Shown here: positions 9,761-23,600 of the stretch, in pieces | Numbering within the stretch: position 1 is the first letter of the stretch | How the letters are laid out: each line of letters begins with the position of its first letter | From: Ceriagrion tenellum | Taxonomy: Eukaryota; Arthropoda; Insecta; Odonata; Coenagrionidae | Length of the DNA stretch: 64,000 nucleotides | Reading direction: 5' to 3' | Assembly: GCA_963169105.1 (NCBI GenBank) | Contig: OY720633.1 | Span: 163,137,780-163,201,779 of the forward strand | Position numbers and translations under genes: made by a program | Notes under the pieces: generated by a model | Seen by the model: only the letters and a program-made list of their open reading frames with translations | Databases searched by the model: none | What the model was told of the DNA's origin: nothing

Positions 9761-12635
9761 CCGAGAAACACTACCGAGGAGACAGCAAAAAGAAATTCCC
9801 GAGCCTTTCTCTCGCACGTCTCTTCAGTCGAGGGAAAAGAAACTCACGGATCCTCAATGGGGAAAATCTCGAGATGATACACAAACCAACGGGAAAAACG
9901 ATGGGGCGAACTGGGCAAAGGGGGCTGTATACCACGGCCAAAAACCCTTCTTCAGACGCCTACGCACTTTTATTTTGCTACTCTGCTTTGCAACTTACAG
10001 CACATGCGTTTGCGCATTCTTCAGAAATAAGAATTGATATGTGGCGTAAGTTGGGTAAATTTTCGTTATTTTCTTTCTATACAATCATTTCTACCTCAGG
10101 AGAAATATATAATTATCGAAAATCAGGTTATTGCTAGGATTCATTCGTTGTTATTTGTTTAAAAACTGTGCATTCATTCTTAATGGAACCTTGATAAAAA
10201 ATCCTTCATATCTATATAAGAACATCATATTGTCGGACATTGCGTATTAAAATGTCATAAAGAACATCCTTGTGAACCCATACGATGCATTTTTCAACGG
10301 TGCCATCAGTGTCGGTGAAATCTCGAGCGGGTAATGGAATGGGAAGGCGCATCGGGGCTACAGCGCACAAAACTCATCATACAGAAGACTGAGCAACCCA
10401 GAGAAATCCACAGTCGGAAAGCCATAAACGCGACCATATCATCACTTTTGAAAAGACTAAATTACTTCCAGTTCCAATGTTCCTTGGTCCCAGCTGACCA
10501 AGAAAGCGATCGAAATCAGGTTTGCACTGGAAATTCAGCCACGGCAAGTGATATACTCTCAGCAACGCTTGGAAACATATTATTAGGAAAGCGATATACA
10601 TAAGAAAAAAGGGGGAAATATTGACCCACCAGACACCTTTCGTGAACCAGACATCATCCTTGATGATAGAGTTAAGCCGTCGTAACCCTGGGAGCAGCTG
10701 CCTTTCTGATCCGCTTGGAAACTCGGGATAACGTCACCAACATTTTTCATGCCATAATAAATTTTCGGTCGCATTCAATTATTGTAAAAGCTCACTTTAT
10801 TTTATCCAGTTCTTTAGTTTATCCAGGATATTTTTATGAAATAGGACAACTGAAGCCATAAATGTTAAATTTCTTTGTTCTAGAGTTGTTCTTTCATACA
10901 ACCATTATTCTAGCCTGGAATTCACCTCGACCGCTTCATTTTCAAACTTTCAAAACTTCTACTGACTCCTTCATTTGCCTTTCTGCTCACAACCTATCCA
11001 TCATCTATCTGCAAATAACTTTCCCTTCATAGACTGACTGTTTAAACTACTGATGACCTATTTGTAACCACGTCCCTACATCATGAACATATTTCGAAAA
11101 AAATATTCTCTCTTCCTTATATATTATTTGGTTGTTCCAGAGAATTCCGAATGAATATTTAGGCATATATAAGAGTACCATTTAGAAAAAAATTATATTG
11201 AAAAATTAATGCTTGTCTTATGCATTTAAGTATCGTTTAAATGCCTGGATTTTTTAATGCAACAACTATGATGAAAAGACGATAGTTTAAGATGGCAAAA
11301 CATTCCTGTAATTAGAAACGCATCCATGTTCTCTAACATTGAAACAAAATGATATCCCGTCTACTAAATTGAAAATCAGGCGTAATTTGAAATTTTTGTT
11401 TGACAGAAAAGATCATTGTGCATGTGGTGGGATAATTTGTTCAATTTATATAATTTTATTTCATCTTTCAGGTGTTTACTTTCACAACATGAGGAATATT
11501 TAGTCACAAACTTGGAAACACTTGGCCAATCACTAAATTTTTGTTCGCTTGCAACATCAAGGGATTGAATCTCATGTTTCTATTCAGATCTCCCTAATTG
11601 ACAAACTCCGTGATGTGTTCATACTCAGTCGGAAAAGTTACTTATATTTGACCAAAACGTTTTCCTATTGTGGCCACTTGTATTATGGATAAAATAGTAT
11701 CGTTAAATTTATTATTTATCCTTCCTTATAGTGAGACATCCTTAACAAGAGAATGACTAAAAAGCAATAGAAGATTTTTATGGTTTATTTGAATTGTACA
11801 CGCAATGAAATTAACATATTCAGCCGTCGCTTAGTGGAAATTTGTCATATGCTCTTCAATTTTCTCTCTAGATATATAATACTGTCTCAAGTTTCACCAG
11901 CTATTGTTTTAACTTTTTTTATTAGAAATTGGTCAGGGATATCTGGTGACGAAACTGTACACAGTGATATCACTTAAACATAAGCTAAATATGTTACATA
12001 ATTATAAGTAATTCCTAGAAGAAGAAAGAGAAATAGCGAAGGATTTTGTTTCACTATACATTTTGGAAACATGTTTCCATTCTGTCATCCTCATGATACT
12101 TAAAGAAGCTTAAGCGAGACTTTTCCCCTATCACAATGGACACCTATCATCAATATAATTTTTTATTTAAACTGGTGAAAAGAGCATGGCGTGAATATTT
12201 TAGAGTATTATCGCAAGAATAAATTTTAATATTAAAGAAATTCTCTGTAATAAAAAAAAATAACCAAGTGAGCCTTTGAGTGGAATACGTTTCTCGCGCC
12301 GTACGATAAAAACTCGTTTAAAACAGAAGTTTTTTGTAAAAATTACATCGGTGAGTAATTGATTTATCACATAGTTGAGGTAAAAATAGCTGCAAACTTA
12401 TAATAATTGCAATGTTAAATTTCTGACGATATCCAGGTGTTAGAACATCACATTAAAAAAAATGAAGTCTCTTAAGTGTTTACGCGTCTCATATCCCAGG
12501 GAAAACTGACTCTATTTCTTGAAAATATATAAAAGAGGTGCGATAAGTGGCTGATATTTTGGCATCTCTAAGAAGGAGACATTTTTCCTTAAACTAAGGT
12601 CGAGTTCGTTGTATTCCATGTGAAATGATATCTCG
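9761..12635. other. Long AT-rich stretch, no recognised gene
   Basis: Contains short ORFs of no recognised family (9568-10137 +, 10334-10603 +). At 12065-12094 the minus strand has TGAGGATGACAG, a short gap and GGAAACATGTTTCC. The ACATGT palindrome after GAA recalls the hammerhead-like motifs elsewhere, but the first core base and half of stem II are missing. Confidence 0.4.
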
Positions 12636-12639
12636 CTCG

Positions 12640-12900
12640 AACCGCCTTAATTCAGTTGAACATGTGTCGGCACTCGGCACGACGTTATTCAGTCGACCCG
12701 AGGGTGTACCGGCGGATTTACGGAAAGGCCGACACAAATTCGACGGCATCTCAAGAGAGGGGGGAAACTTGAGCCCCCGAGGCGTTTCGGGGAAAAGCCG
12801 CCGCTTGGTGTCTCGTCTCTTTCCATTCTTTGCGACTGGAGATAGCTTACTGGCCGTCCATGAGTGGGTGGTGGGGGGGGTGTAGAGGGACAAACTGGGC
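12640..12900. other. GC-rich, CpG-rich island
   Basis: CpG-dense segment open in a + frame (12625-12885) and in the opposite strand (12594-13007). Neither translation resembles a known protein and neither is bounded by convincing splice or start signals. A regulatory island or unrecognised exon is possible. Confidence 0.4.
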
Positions 12901-13014
12901 CAACAACCCCAAGTTTGCTTCGGCTGGACGATGTGACTCAAAACAAATACTAAAGTGCACATTTTTGTCTTTCGTTTAAAATAACCCTGATTTCGTTGAT
13001 GAAACACGTTACCA

Positions 13015-14331
13015 ATTGAAAACCAAAATTAAGGCAAAATTATATCATTCCACATATTTATATATTTAATGACCAAATTTTGTCCAACCGTTTGAACCAA
13101 GAACGTTGTAATTGAGTGAGACTGTCGCCTTTTTAACTCCAATTACGGAAGTAATTCGTTAAAATCTTCAAGAAATAGGTGATAGGTAATATTTTATTTT
13201 TATTAAATTTGCCAGGAATTTTTGTTCCTTATAAATTTTTTAATTAAAGCCAAAATATGCTTCCTCGTTGCAATCGACCTTAATCTGAAGTAACAAGAGC
13301 AGTCTCCATAAAAGCCCATATGACAACCTACACCTTTAAGGCTGAATGACAGTATTACTAGCCTGGAAACCCTATTTTATTTCCATCTCTATATTTAAAA
13401 CTCACTTCAAAAATGCTGTATTAAGGTTTGGTCAGAGCCAGCGAGCGGAGAACAAGTGGATTGGCGCTTGGCGTTCGAGTGAAGGAAACCTGAAAAGGAA
13501 TCATTTCCCGAGATGTGAATGTGGCTCTGGCATCACGGTTACTCTAGAACTTTTGAAAAGTAAAATACTGCATTTTTGAAGTGCGACTCATAAATTGAGA
13601 GTTTAATAAAATAGGGTCAAAATGCGGCAATTCCATACAAATGGCGCAGCAGTCGGCTCCTACGGCTGGACATATGTGGTCATTAAAAAACGTTCGTGGA
13701 TAAATCTGCTAATTTTTTGCCTTAATATTGGTTCCTGTCTAAGGAAGCGAAAATTGCTGTGTACAAAAGTGTACTTATCCCCACTTTGTTTTATGGTAGT
13801 GAAACATGGGTATGTCAGGATAGACATAAGAGTAGACTAAACGCCGTGGGTATGAGTTATCTGAGGAGTGTTTGCGGAAGAGGTAAGATGGATAGGGTCA
13901 GGAATGAGTGGGTAATAAATGAGTGCGGGTTAGATGCTCCAGTAATGGACATATATGAAAGGAATGTGCTTCGTTGGTTTGGCCATGTTGAGAGAATGGA
14001 TGAGAGTCGAATAACGAGAGAGATATATATAAGAGTGAAATGAATAGCGTGAGAGGGAGAGGTAGGCCGAGAAAGTTGTGGTTGAATGTGGTCGAGGAAA
14101 TTCTTAGGAGGAGGAATGTTAGGAGTCTTAAAAACAGGAGGACGTATATGAAGCAGTGTATGGAGTTGAATGAAGCAAAAGAGGTTTACAAGGATAGGTC
14201 AGTATGGAGGAAATAAATTGAAACAGAGGTAGGTGTACAAATATGTATTTATGAGCGAAACTTAGTGAGTCTGCCTACCTCGGAAGGGAACGACGTGATT
14301 GGTATGTATGTATGTAATTTTGGTTTTCAAT
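13015..14331. repeat. 17-bp perfect inverted repeat around the LINE fragment
   Basis: ATTGAAAACCAAAATTA at 13015-13031 is the exact reverse complement of 14315-14331, immediately after the GTAT tail of the LINE fragment. With AT-rich sequence a chance match is possible. It may instead mark the ends of a composite insertion. Confidence 0.5.
13737..14316 (+). pseudogene. 3' end of an RTE-like non-LTR retrotransposon
   Basis: From about 13737 the + strand encodes KEAKIAVYKSVLIPTLFYGS, then ETWV, YLRSVCGRGKMDRVRNEW and ERNVLRWFGHVERMDE. This is the post-catalytic tail of many insect non-LTR reverse transcriptases. After a stop at 14041 the same frame continues as VRGRGRPRKLWLNVVEEILR, RNVRSLKNRRTYMKQCMEL and WRK before a stop near 14214, so one nonsense codon interrupts an otherwise well-kept tail. 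A short 3' UTR ends in a GTAT repeat (14301-14315), as simple repeats often end such elements. The fingers/palm domain and endonuclease are absent: this is a 5'-truncated copy. The 37340-39395 element encodes the upstream part of a similar protein. Confidence 0.8.
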
Positions 14332-14429
14332 AGGCATCCCATTTTATCAGAGGAAACTGGATTTTTGATTCGACCTAATTAAAATGTGCTGTTTAGTATT
14401 TATTTTGGCGCGCATAGTTAGGCCAGAGC

Positions 14430-15135
14430 CACCTTAGATCTCCCGTAGTGCTCCATCCTCCCTCCCTCTCTCTCTCTCTCTCATTTGGGGTTGGCCCACC
14501 GACGTCGTCATTCGCGACTTGTTACGTCGGCCTCTCGAGCAGAAGAGTAGTAATAGCGTGTCTTTCGCTTGGCGGTGTTCGAGAGTGGGAAAATCTGAAT
14601 GGAAGGATTTCGTTTTCGTTGATACCGAAAGAAAAATCGCGACCGTTATGTTCGTGGGACTCCGGGCGCTTTCGTGTGACTCGAGAGTGACGTCACGCGC
14701 GGCGCCACGACGCTATCGATCTCCGCGAACGCCCTCCCCTATATCGCTCTTTATTTCCTCAACGCCCTCCCTCCCTTCCCCACCCCCTCTCTTCTCCTTC
14801 TCCCCCTCCCCTCTCTTCCTCCCTCACGCACGGGGGCATCCCTTAACTGAAAGAGTGCTGCGCAAAGCGGATCCAAAATACACCTTACGGGCCGAGTCGT
14901 CATTTGGCCCGAACCGGCCGGACCCTCGAAATACCTTTCGATACATGTTCGCCTCGAAGCGATTCCTCTCCCTCTCTTCCCCTCCGCGAACGACGGAAAC
15001 GTTTGATAAGAGTAGGAAAAGCAAAGCGGAGGAGCGACTAAGGGACGGCATGATAAGGGAAGAGGACAAAGTGAAGTGGAAGAAAAAAAAACATTTTGAC
15101 AAAGAAACTCTCTCTCTCGTGAGACCCGCCGAGAG
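14430..15135. other. GC-rich, pyrimidine-skewed island with (CT)n
   Basis: (CT)n at about 14465-14481 leads into a CpG-rich stretch and a long C/T run at 14755-14825. Stop-poor frames (14519-15145 +, 14751-15200 -) are Ser/Pro/Arg-rich and look compositional. It could be a promoter-type island; no start-exon signature is clear. Confidence 0.4.
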
Positions 15136-17265
15136 TGAAATGTGAGAAAAGCAATTTTACAATTTCTTTTCTTTTGGTAAAACTGACTCGACGAAAACAC
15201 AATCTTGAGTGTTTTGGCTAAAATTCGTTCAAAGTTATAGCACTAATGAGAGTGATAAATGTATTCATACCTCGGCGTATCATTTACTCGCAAGAAGAAA
15301 GTATATATCCTCTATTACATAGTACAAAATTAAGCTACAGTTCTGCAAAAACAAAACCTCCTTTACGCAAAGCAGGTAAGTCGGCACAAGGTCCATACTA
15401 CGCATTTACTCTGGCGAACAGTGAGGGGAAGATAAAAAAAATAACTCTTCCAACACTTGTAGCAGAGTTTACTCTGAATTAGAATACATTATTTGTTTCG
15501 GTGTAGCTCGTTTAAGTAATAAAGGGCAAGAATGCTAATGCGTTTAGCTTGACTCAAATTCAATTTACTTTTATATCTTATGTGATGCTTGCATCTTTAA
15601 GTTTTAATCATACAGAAATTATTAGAATCTACATTGAAGAGATGCTTCGTACTTTTACGCAATTATTCACTTATATTAGTACCACGCGTTTCGCAGCTCG
15701 CTGTATCTTTAGTTATTACTGTTTATGTAATATTTATTGACTAATGAGATGGTAACCTCAAGCTCAGTGGGTGGGGGTGTGGGGGGGTTCGGAGAACAAA
15801 CCAAATTTTTGGAAGGAAGGCAGGCAGGGGAACATATATTAGGGAATTGTGAGGAAGGAAGTTTTGTCGGAAAGGATTGGGAAGGGGAGCCAAAAAAATC
15901 ACTCTCTGCAAAGATAGCTTGACTGTTTAACAATTTCAGTCTGTTCCAAAGCATCCATCTTTAAGCCTTTCGAGAGAACATGTTAAATTTTAGAATTAAA
16001 TGACTTGCATGATTATTTTGAAACAGATGCTTGGCCAATTTAGAAGTGAAATCCATATTAGAGAAACTTCTGGAATGTGCTATAATGCGTGTCATAAAAT
16101 TTCAAAAAGTTTGACCTATGTATCATGTATTAAAACTATTTCTTTTTATTTTTTAAATAACAGACTTGTATAATCTAACCTGATTGCCCTTTCCGTTTGA
16201 TAAAAATTTCGGTTCGTTTACTTAAAAAAAAGGCGGGTAATTTGTGTAACCATCGCGGGGAGTCACAAAACTAAGGCTATTCAGTGCATCAATCTATAGC
16301 TACTCAGACTATCCGCAAATTTTGGGCTTACCTCCGAATCCCCGAAGACATTAGAAAAAGATAAGAGTAGAGTCGCCCAATTGAAGCCTACGTCATCGAA
16401 ATCACCGTACATTATTTGACTGACATCTTTTAAGTACCCTAAATTTCATTTTCTCTCCCACAGAGGTCACTCATATACTAACTCTTTTCACCTAATAATC
16501 GTTTAGCTTAATCAACATCCAGTCCTTAGGCGCTTCTATTCTTTCTCAACTTAAAACCGTCTAAAAATTATAACCTTTTCCTGTTAATGCGATATTTACC
16601 CGACTTACTACTCCACCATCTTCAACATCCCTTCACTGATTAATAAGGCCTTAATATAGTACATTTTTCTTTTATCCATTTATACTTTTGACTTCCTATC
16701 CTCGATGGGAATAACTCGCTCTTATTTTTCTGTTTTTTCCGCTACTACTCCTAATATTTAAAAAAATATCTATTTTCGTTACTGAATGTCATAAATTCTC
16801 GCATATTTAATTTATAAGGCCAATTTTTTTGTTTATTGAAGGCTGAACGTGATCGTCAAATTTTTGAGATTTTTTCATTTACGTGTCAACTGTGTCACAA
16901 TGCGTTCCTTTAATCACTAAATATTGTCATTAAAGGTTCAAAGTTTATGATAAGGATGAGAAAGGTGATTAGGTCCATATAACCAGAAACATATATAGGA
17001 TGAAACTCAAGGGCCTTATTCAGTGATGACTCAACACGGTCGATGCTCGGAAAATCCGTTGGTGTGATGATACAGCACTAATAAATTCTCGACTTTTGAA
17101 CGGACCTATTAGAAATTTTCATGGATGTGATGTCAAAATTCTGACTCAGACAGTCTGAATTCATGCATAATAACCCTCCCTGAAGCCTGAAAGTCACCCT
17201 CCGAAGAACATTTTTCCGTCTCACTTTCACCGCATCGTCCGCCGTAAGTACAAGGCAGTCCATCA
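15136..17265. other. AT-rich, no recognised feature
   Basis: Nothing recognisable apart from a G-rich patch at 15768-15860. Confidence 0.4.
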
Positions 17266-17269
17266 TATA

Positions 17270-17600
17270 AACTCCTTGGCCCGTTCATCGTCCTCTGTGG
17301 AGTGCGCATCGCTCTTCACTTGTCTCACTTTCTCCCTATCCCCCTTCGCTTCCCTCTCTCTTTGTGTTTTTTCCCTCCACGCCACGCGATTGGCGCTCTC
17401 CTATGACGTCTCCCTTTTTTTTAATGACGACAAGTCGGTCGTAATCCGAAGTGGAATATTCGGGGGTTGGGCGGGGGGTTGAAATGGGGGTGGGGAGATG
17501 GGGAAGGGTTGCTGTAGAGTCGCCCTCTTACGCATGGCATCGTCTCCGCTCTCCTCGTCTCCGCGTCCATCGACGCTCGTATCAAGCCAGTTACTACGTA
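17270..17600. other. GC-rich pyrimidine-skewed island
   Basis: C/T-rich on + from 17285 to 17420, then a G-rich run at 17460-17510, then CpG-rich. Same style as the island at 14430; no coding evidence. Confidence 0.4.
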
Positions 17601-20600
17601 TGGTATGAAACTATATTGGATTTAAAAAACTGCGTTCATGTGGTACATAGATGAATCATATATAGGTGAATATGGCTATATTCAGGGGAAAACAAACAAA
17701 ATACCCATACACCATTATGCAATTTTTCATACACTTTTGTCAAAGATGCCGAACAGGGGTTTTCGGTGATTCTACACAAAACTACATGTCAGATGTGGGT
17801 AATTTTATGAGATGAAATGTAAAGAATAGAAATAGTTACGAATTGAGTCATCGCACAATAAGATTTGCCCCTTAGTTTCTCCGAATAACGTAAAAAACGC
17901 TAAAAATGTCTATTATTGCAATTAACAACCATTTTAATATAAAGTAGTATTTACTTATATATATGGGATGTTGTAAAACTTTTAATACTGAACAACATTC
18001 TTTGAAGCTCTGGTCTAGAGTGTTGGGGTATATGACTTTTATTTCTCATCGTACTTATGTTGATATTGTATAAGTTGGTTATTTAGATTATTTTCTTCTA
18101 TTGTTTGCAAAGTGCTGCTGCCTATTGGCTTTGTACCGTACTGTTTTTGTTTGATTTGTCTGGATCCAAGTGTCCGTGTCAGCTAAAATACACGATGGTT
18201 ACGAAGTAAGATGTAATTTATCATTTTCCAACTCACTGTTCCGCAAGCACTTAGTTGAGAAGTAAGAATCAATTAAGCAGTGCAACATAGAGATGCAATA
18301 CTTTTTGCACTATTACTGTTGATAAATAAATAAATGCCTGGCTAAATAATTCCAAATACCCCGGGTTACAGCATATTCGAGCTTTAATTCACAGTTTTCG
18401 GAACTAGAAGAGTTGTACATACTTCAAGTCCTTCATTGGGAACATTTTTATTACCTACCGTCGGCTCAGTGAGTATGTGCTTGACATTCTGTATATTTCA
18501 TCTCATTAAAGTAACTAAATCTGATCATAAATTTTCTGTAAAAATGCCGAAAAGCACTTTTCCGCATCTTTGACCACAATTTATTTCAAAACAGGGAAAA
18601 ATAGAGAATGAGCTGATGGTCCATTTTCATCTATATCTTGTCTTTAATATGAATCATCAGTAACCAAACGTGCAAAAAGTGTTTTAATGTCTAAATTATG
18701 TAATAATTGGCCTATTTCTATTTTCACAGCAATGGATGCCAAGCTGACACCTGTGCCTTTTCCTAAGTTTCAAATAATGACGCGGTTAACCTAGCATCTT
18801 CTCATTCAAATCGTCATTCAAAAAGAGCACATAGCGACCGAAATTGATGCGGACACGACTATGTCCTCATAGGATGCGTAAGTATAGATTATTGGGCCAA
18901 TCGCTGGTTTACGGAAATACAATTTTAACTAAGCGCGTGTACTTCACCGAGGTCCTGTTTTTCAGCTCTCATCAATTTAAACTGGTTCCACCGAAGACTT
19001 GACTCGAATGTGATATAATTCATTCTCTGGTTAACTATGGAAAAATAGGTTATCTAATAAATATAAGCAACAATATCCTGCCTTTTCACGCTCTATTTTT
19101 CATGAACATATCTTGAAGTTGCATGGAGTTTAATGTGAGATTTCGTTCAACATGGTAGACGCGTATTTTTCTACATAAAATAACCTCACATTTCCTCAAA
19201 CAGCTGTTTACGAGAGGCGAAATTGCTTAAAATGGAATTAAGAAAATCATTTGTAAATTTAACATTATATCTATTTAGTATTAAATCACTGAAATAAGTG
19301 AAGCCAAAATGCGGAACTTCAATAAAGGTCGGCCCCTCATAAGTAGGAAAGAAGTGCCCGTTTTAAATGTTTTCGCAGATTTATCTACATGTTTTCTACC
19401 TTAACTTTGCTTTTTTGAAATCCCTTTTTGATTCCTAAACATACATGAGGGAAAACAATTTATTTTAACGAAGCAAACGAAAGGAATGAATTCATCATTT
19501 GTTTTGAATCGACAACGTCGCGGTGCATCCTCCTTAATTTATCCTACAGATTCAATTATTCATCATGTAGCTGTTTATTTTAATCTCTCGACGAGGCATA
19601 CCTGGCATACCGAAACATTTTCCGATTAATTATCAGGATCATTTTCCAAGATATGGCTACTGCCAGGATTATTCGTCCGAGTAACGGTGACTCGAATAAT
19701 TCCCAAGTAAGCATTAAGGCATCCAGCTCCACTAATTCAGCCACGAGTTTTCGTTAAAAGTCGTCATTCACCGTCTGCTCCGATAAGATATGAGTGAAGT
19801 TTCCTCATATTACTCCTAATTTACAATTCAATTTACGACGAAGGAATCGGAGAATATATTAGAAGCATTGTATTGAAGGTGCTGAAGTTAGCGCAGATTG
19901 GAACACATCAGCTCACGTGGGTGCTAAAGAAAGGCGTTAAATGGAGCGATGGATGTTAGGAAAATGGTTGTTAACTAGGCGGTTGATAGTAAACTCTAGA
20001 TGTAAAAAAGTTTGCGGCAGACGTTTTCGTGTTTTATTATCAATATTGTACAAAATAATTATTGGAAAACTGAGGATTTTTCTACAGAATTATTAAAAAA
20101 TATACATCATCCAAGTTTGATTCCTGGACTGAAAATCATCTAAAAAACAATCGCTGATGAGAATATCGGTATTCTGTTGTAGAATATATAGACTTTGCTC
20201 CCGATATATATTGAAGTGCTATTCATATTCCGCAGGGTCTGTAGCGAATTGAAGGCAAATGCGACTTTGCCTTTCGAAGTGATAAGCGAACTAAAGTGAA
20301 CGAAAAGACTTTGAAAATGACTAGAAAAGATTATGAAATTAAGGAAAAAGTTTCAAATTTTACTTTGCATGATCATAAAATATTCGATATTTGAGCGTTA
20401 AAATAATATCATAAGGATAATCCATACTAATAGTATATCAATCTAATTAAGCAAAAACGAAGAATTTGGTTCAAAACTATGTGGCATGACGACTGAAAGT
20501 AAAAAGCATTGCACTCTGATAAATGAAGATCCCATGTAAACTCATAAAAAATATCGTTGGATCGAATGTTTGGATCAAAGTTGTCAATTATGAATAAAAA

Positions 20601-23600
20601 AAGTTTGTCAGGAACTTCCGACGCTTTAGAGAGCCTACGTAGTTTTCGGCAAACCATTAAATCAAACCATTTCTGAAGTAAAGTTGAGTACAGACGGAGT
20701 CTTTGCGAATTTGAAAGATAGGTACCAACATATTGTTTGTACAAGCAGAATTGTTTTGGAATTAACTTGAAAGAATAGATCAACAAATGTAAAATTAATA
20801 GCAACCAAAAGATTAAAATCAGTCATGAAGAAGATGTCATTAGATTTACCAGGCGGTCAGTTTACAAAAACGCTCCGAGCCAGTAAATAGAGGTTTCATA
20901 GGATCAAAATGCTACTACGATTCGTATGGTCAATGAGAATAAATAGCCTATAAATATTAAAGTTTACAATAATGAATGAATAAGTACCATTTCCTTATCT
21001 CTTTTACTTTATGACTCAATTCTAAATTAACAGAGTAAATAATCATTCCCGATACAGCGCATGATGGGAGCAATCTAGACCACAGAGAGCAAAGTTCATG
21101 TCAACATCTAATGGTATCATTAAAGCAGAAAATGGTCAATGAGCCTTAACAGATTTACTACATTCCAGCAACGCCATAATTGTACCATTGTAAAACGTAT
21201 TTTACGGTAGTCGTATCGCTAAAATTTCATATCACTGCTCCTCAACTCCACATGCAAGGGTGCTTAATACTGCTACTGACATATATGTCGTCGTTATTGA
21301 CTTAAGGAAAATATTTTGATGTATTTCCCGTTTCACCTCGCAAGATGTTGAGGAAATAAACTGTCAAATAATTACAATTATTATCACCTGGAAATGCCAT
21401 CTAAAATTGGAGATTAATATTTGTGGCCTCTTGGCTTCCCATTAAATATAAGAAATGTATACAGCGCTTCTGAAACACAATTCAATGATCGTTACTTTAT
21501 TAGCTTAAAAAGTTCCTATTTCAAATAAATTAAAGACTTTTCAGCATATTTCGGTTAAAACGGCTAATTTCTTGAGCAGTCTAAAGTACGTGGGATTGCG
21601 TGATTTTTAAAAGCGTTATTAAATGGTCTTCTTTAAATTAATGGCATTCTAAAATTAATGTCTTGAAAAATGTTACATCATTCATTTCTTATAAATTCTT
21701 GTTTCAGATACTTCTGCAATTCTGTAATGCATTGCAATAAAGTGGTGGAAAATGATTCGGAAACTTAAAGATGTGCGCTGCATTTAATTTGGCATATATG
21801 CAAATTATAGTTTAATGTAATGAACCATCAATCAATGTTTGATTAACGGCAAGCATTCTCATCCGGATGAAATTCTTTAAATGAACATAATAACTGCCGA
21901 AATTAAGGTGAATATGCACAAATTTATTGTTCTTTATTGGTGGTAAATAATTGTTTTTGTTTTAATGAAGTTTGCATTGATGTATCAGTTCGGGAGACTA
22001 TCACTAAGTTCTGTATTCTACTCGGAAAAACTACACACAATGTTCGGGGAAAGTGCGCTTCAATCTTAAAATCTGGAAAAAAAAGTCATGGGGACTCCGC
22101 ATCACTCCTTGGGCGTCCTTTCACTGACCTTGGTAGTCAAGCGGCGTCACTGGTCCGAAGGGAAGTTTTCCTTCAGCGTCGGAGACCCACAAGGAAGAGG
22201 GAATTCCATTTATTGTTTCGCTTGTAAATTTATCCACGATTCGGATTCCAAATAAAACGCATGTTGCAACTTAAATTGTCGTTACCAGTAAGAATATACT
22301 GGTATAAACGGAAAATTGCCACACCACATTTCATTTCTTCATAGACTGGACCTCTTGATTAATAAGACTATCTGATTAAGCCTGAGGATTAGAGATTCAA
22401 TCTCTAGGGCTTAGATCCAGCCTCTCATTGTGATAAAAGCTAGTCGCCAGCCATAAACATTTATATGCGGTTTTTGTTCGAGCTAATTACACAAAATATA
22501 AAATATTTTATTAAAAAAATTAATCGATGCATTTAGTACCATTTCCTAGAACAAGCGAAAGGGCTTATTAGGGATAATAGAATGCCATAACATAAAAGAA
22601 CAGAATGATGATATAGCATTTAAATTCCACAAGTAAATATCGTATGAGTAGCTGAACTGAATCTCATAGCATCATAAAAAGCTACAAGCATTTTCAAAGA
22701 CAATACCAATTTAATGCACAAATTTTAAGCTGTAGTACTGTGCATTTTCCCATCCTTTCATTTTTAACTTCATTAACTGATCTTCATTGATTGATCTCTT
22801 GTTAAGATCCCTTTAAAAATAAATAAAAATTATGGTGATGGTAAGATTTCATTATAAAAATTATGGCAGAGACTATGTACAACATAAATAGCGCTTTCAG
22901 TAATCACGTGCCAATTATGTTCAACTCAAACCGATTGATCACGATTTCAAGCAAACATATTCGTTCCAGTTCTTTATCATTCGAACATAGATGTACACCA
23001 CATAAACATCATCATTTCCATTCTACGTTTTATCTTCCGTAGAAGAGTCAAAACATGGATAAGTTTGAAATTAAAAAGTTGTACTCTTAAAAATAATTCG
23101 TAAGAAAAACAAAAATGCCATCTACGCAAATAAATGTTTAGCGCAATGTTCTATATCATATCCAAAGTGCTGTCCGCTTATTTACTCCCCAACCCTTATA
23201 GACTTTTCTGCTTCCTAATACTAACTACATATTGCGTATGTTTGCGGTGTAACACTTGTACCTCTGTGAATTTTTCTAGCTCAAAACCATAAAAACAAAT
23301 TGTCTTACGTCTATAGTATGCCTCCGGCTGTAGTATGTAGTACAGTGCAGCGCATGTTTGTGTAATTTCGCCTCTGGACAAGTTTGAAAAGAATTTTGCC
23401 ACTGTAACAATGTTGGTAATTACATTTACATTAATAGGGCATAGTGCAACGCATGCTGACGTAAGCTCACCCCCTGCTTTACACCCTTGAGGAGGCTCAA
23501 TGGGTGCTATTTAGATGTGGATATCCTGCAAAATGAATCTTCCGCTGGTCGTCCAAAAGGAAGCCTGCTTAGCGTGGAGTAGTGAAATCAGCAGCCCACG

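Noticed and set aside
9950..10025. Two CTGAAGA words on - followed by hairpins
   Set aside because: Neither is followed by GAAAC; only half of the motif is present.
12065..12094. Degenerate hammerhead-like motif on -
   Set aside because: GAAACATGTT palindrome fits, but CTGANGA is mutated at its start and half of stem II is missing; noted in the region entry only.
14519..15145. 208-codon open frame on +
   Set aside because: Overlapped by a 149-codon frame on the opposite strand; composition-driven, no recognisable domain.
20427..20804. 125-codon frame on -
   Set aside because: AT-rich, Leu/Phe/Tyr-rich translation, no domain and no neighbouring coding signal.
22380..22415. CTGAGGA with a 7-bp stem, hammerhead-like first half
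   Set aside because: The essential GAAA box is replaced by GGGC and no palindromic stem III follows.
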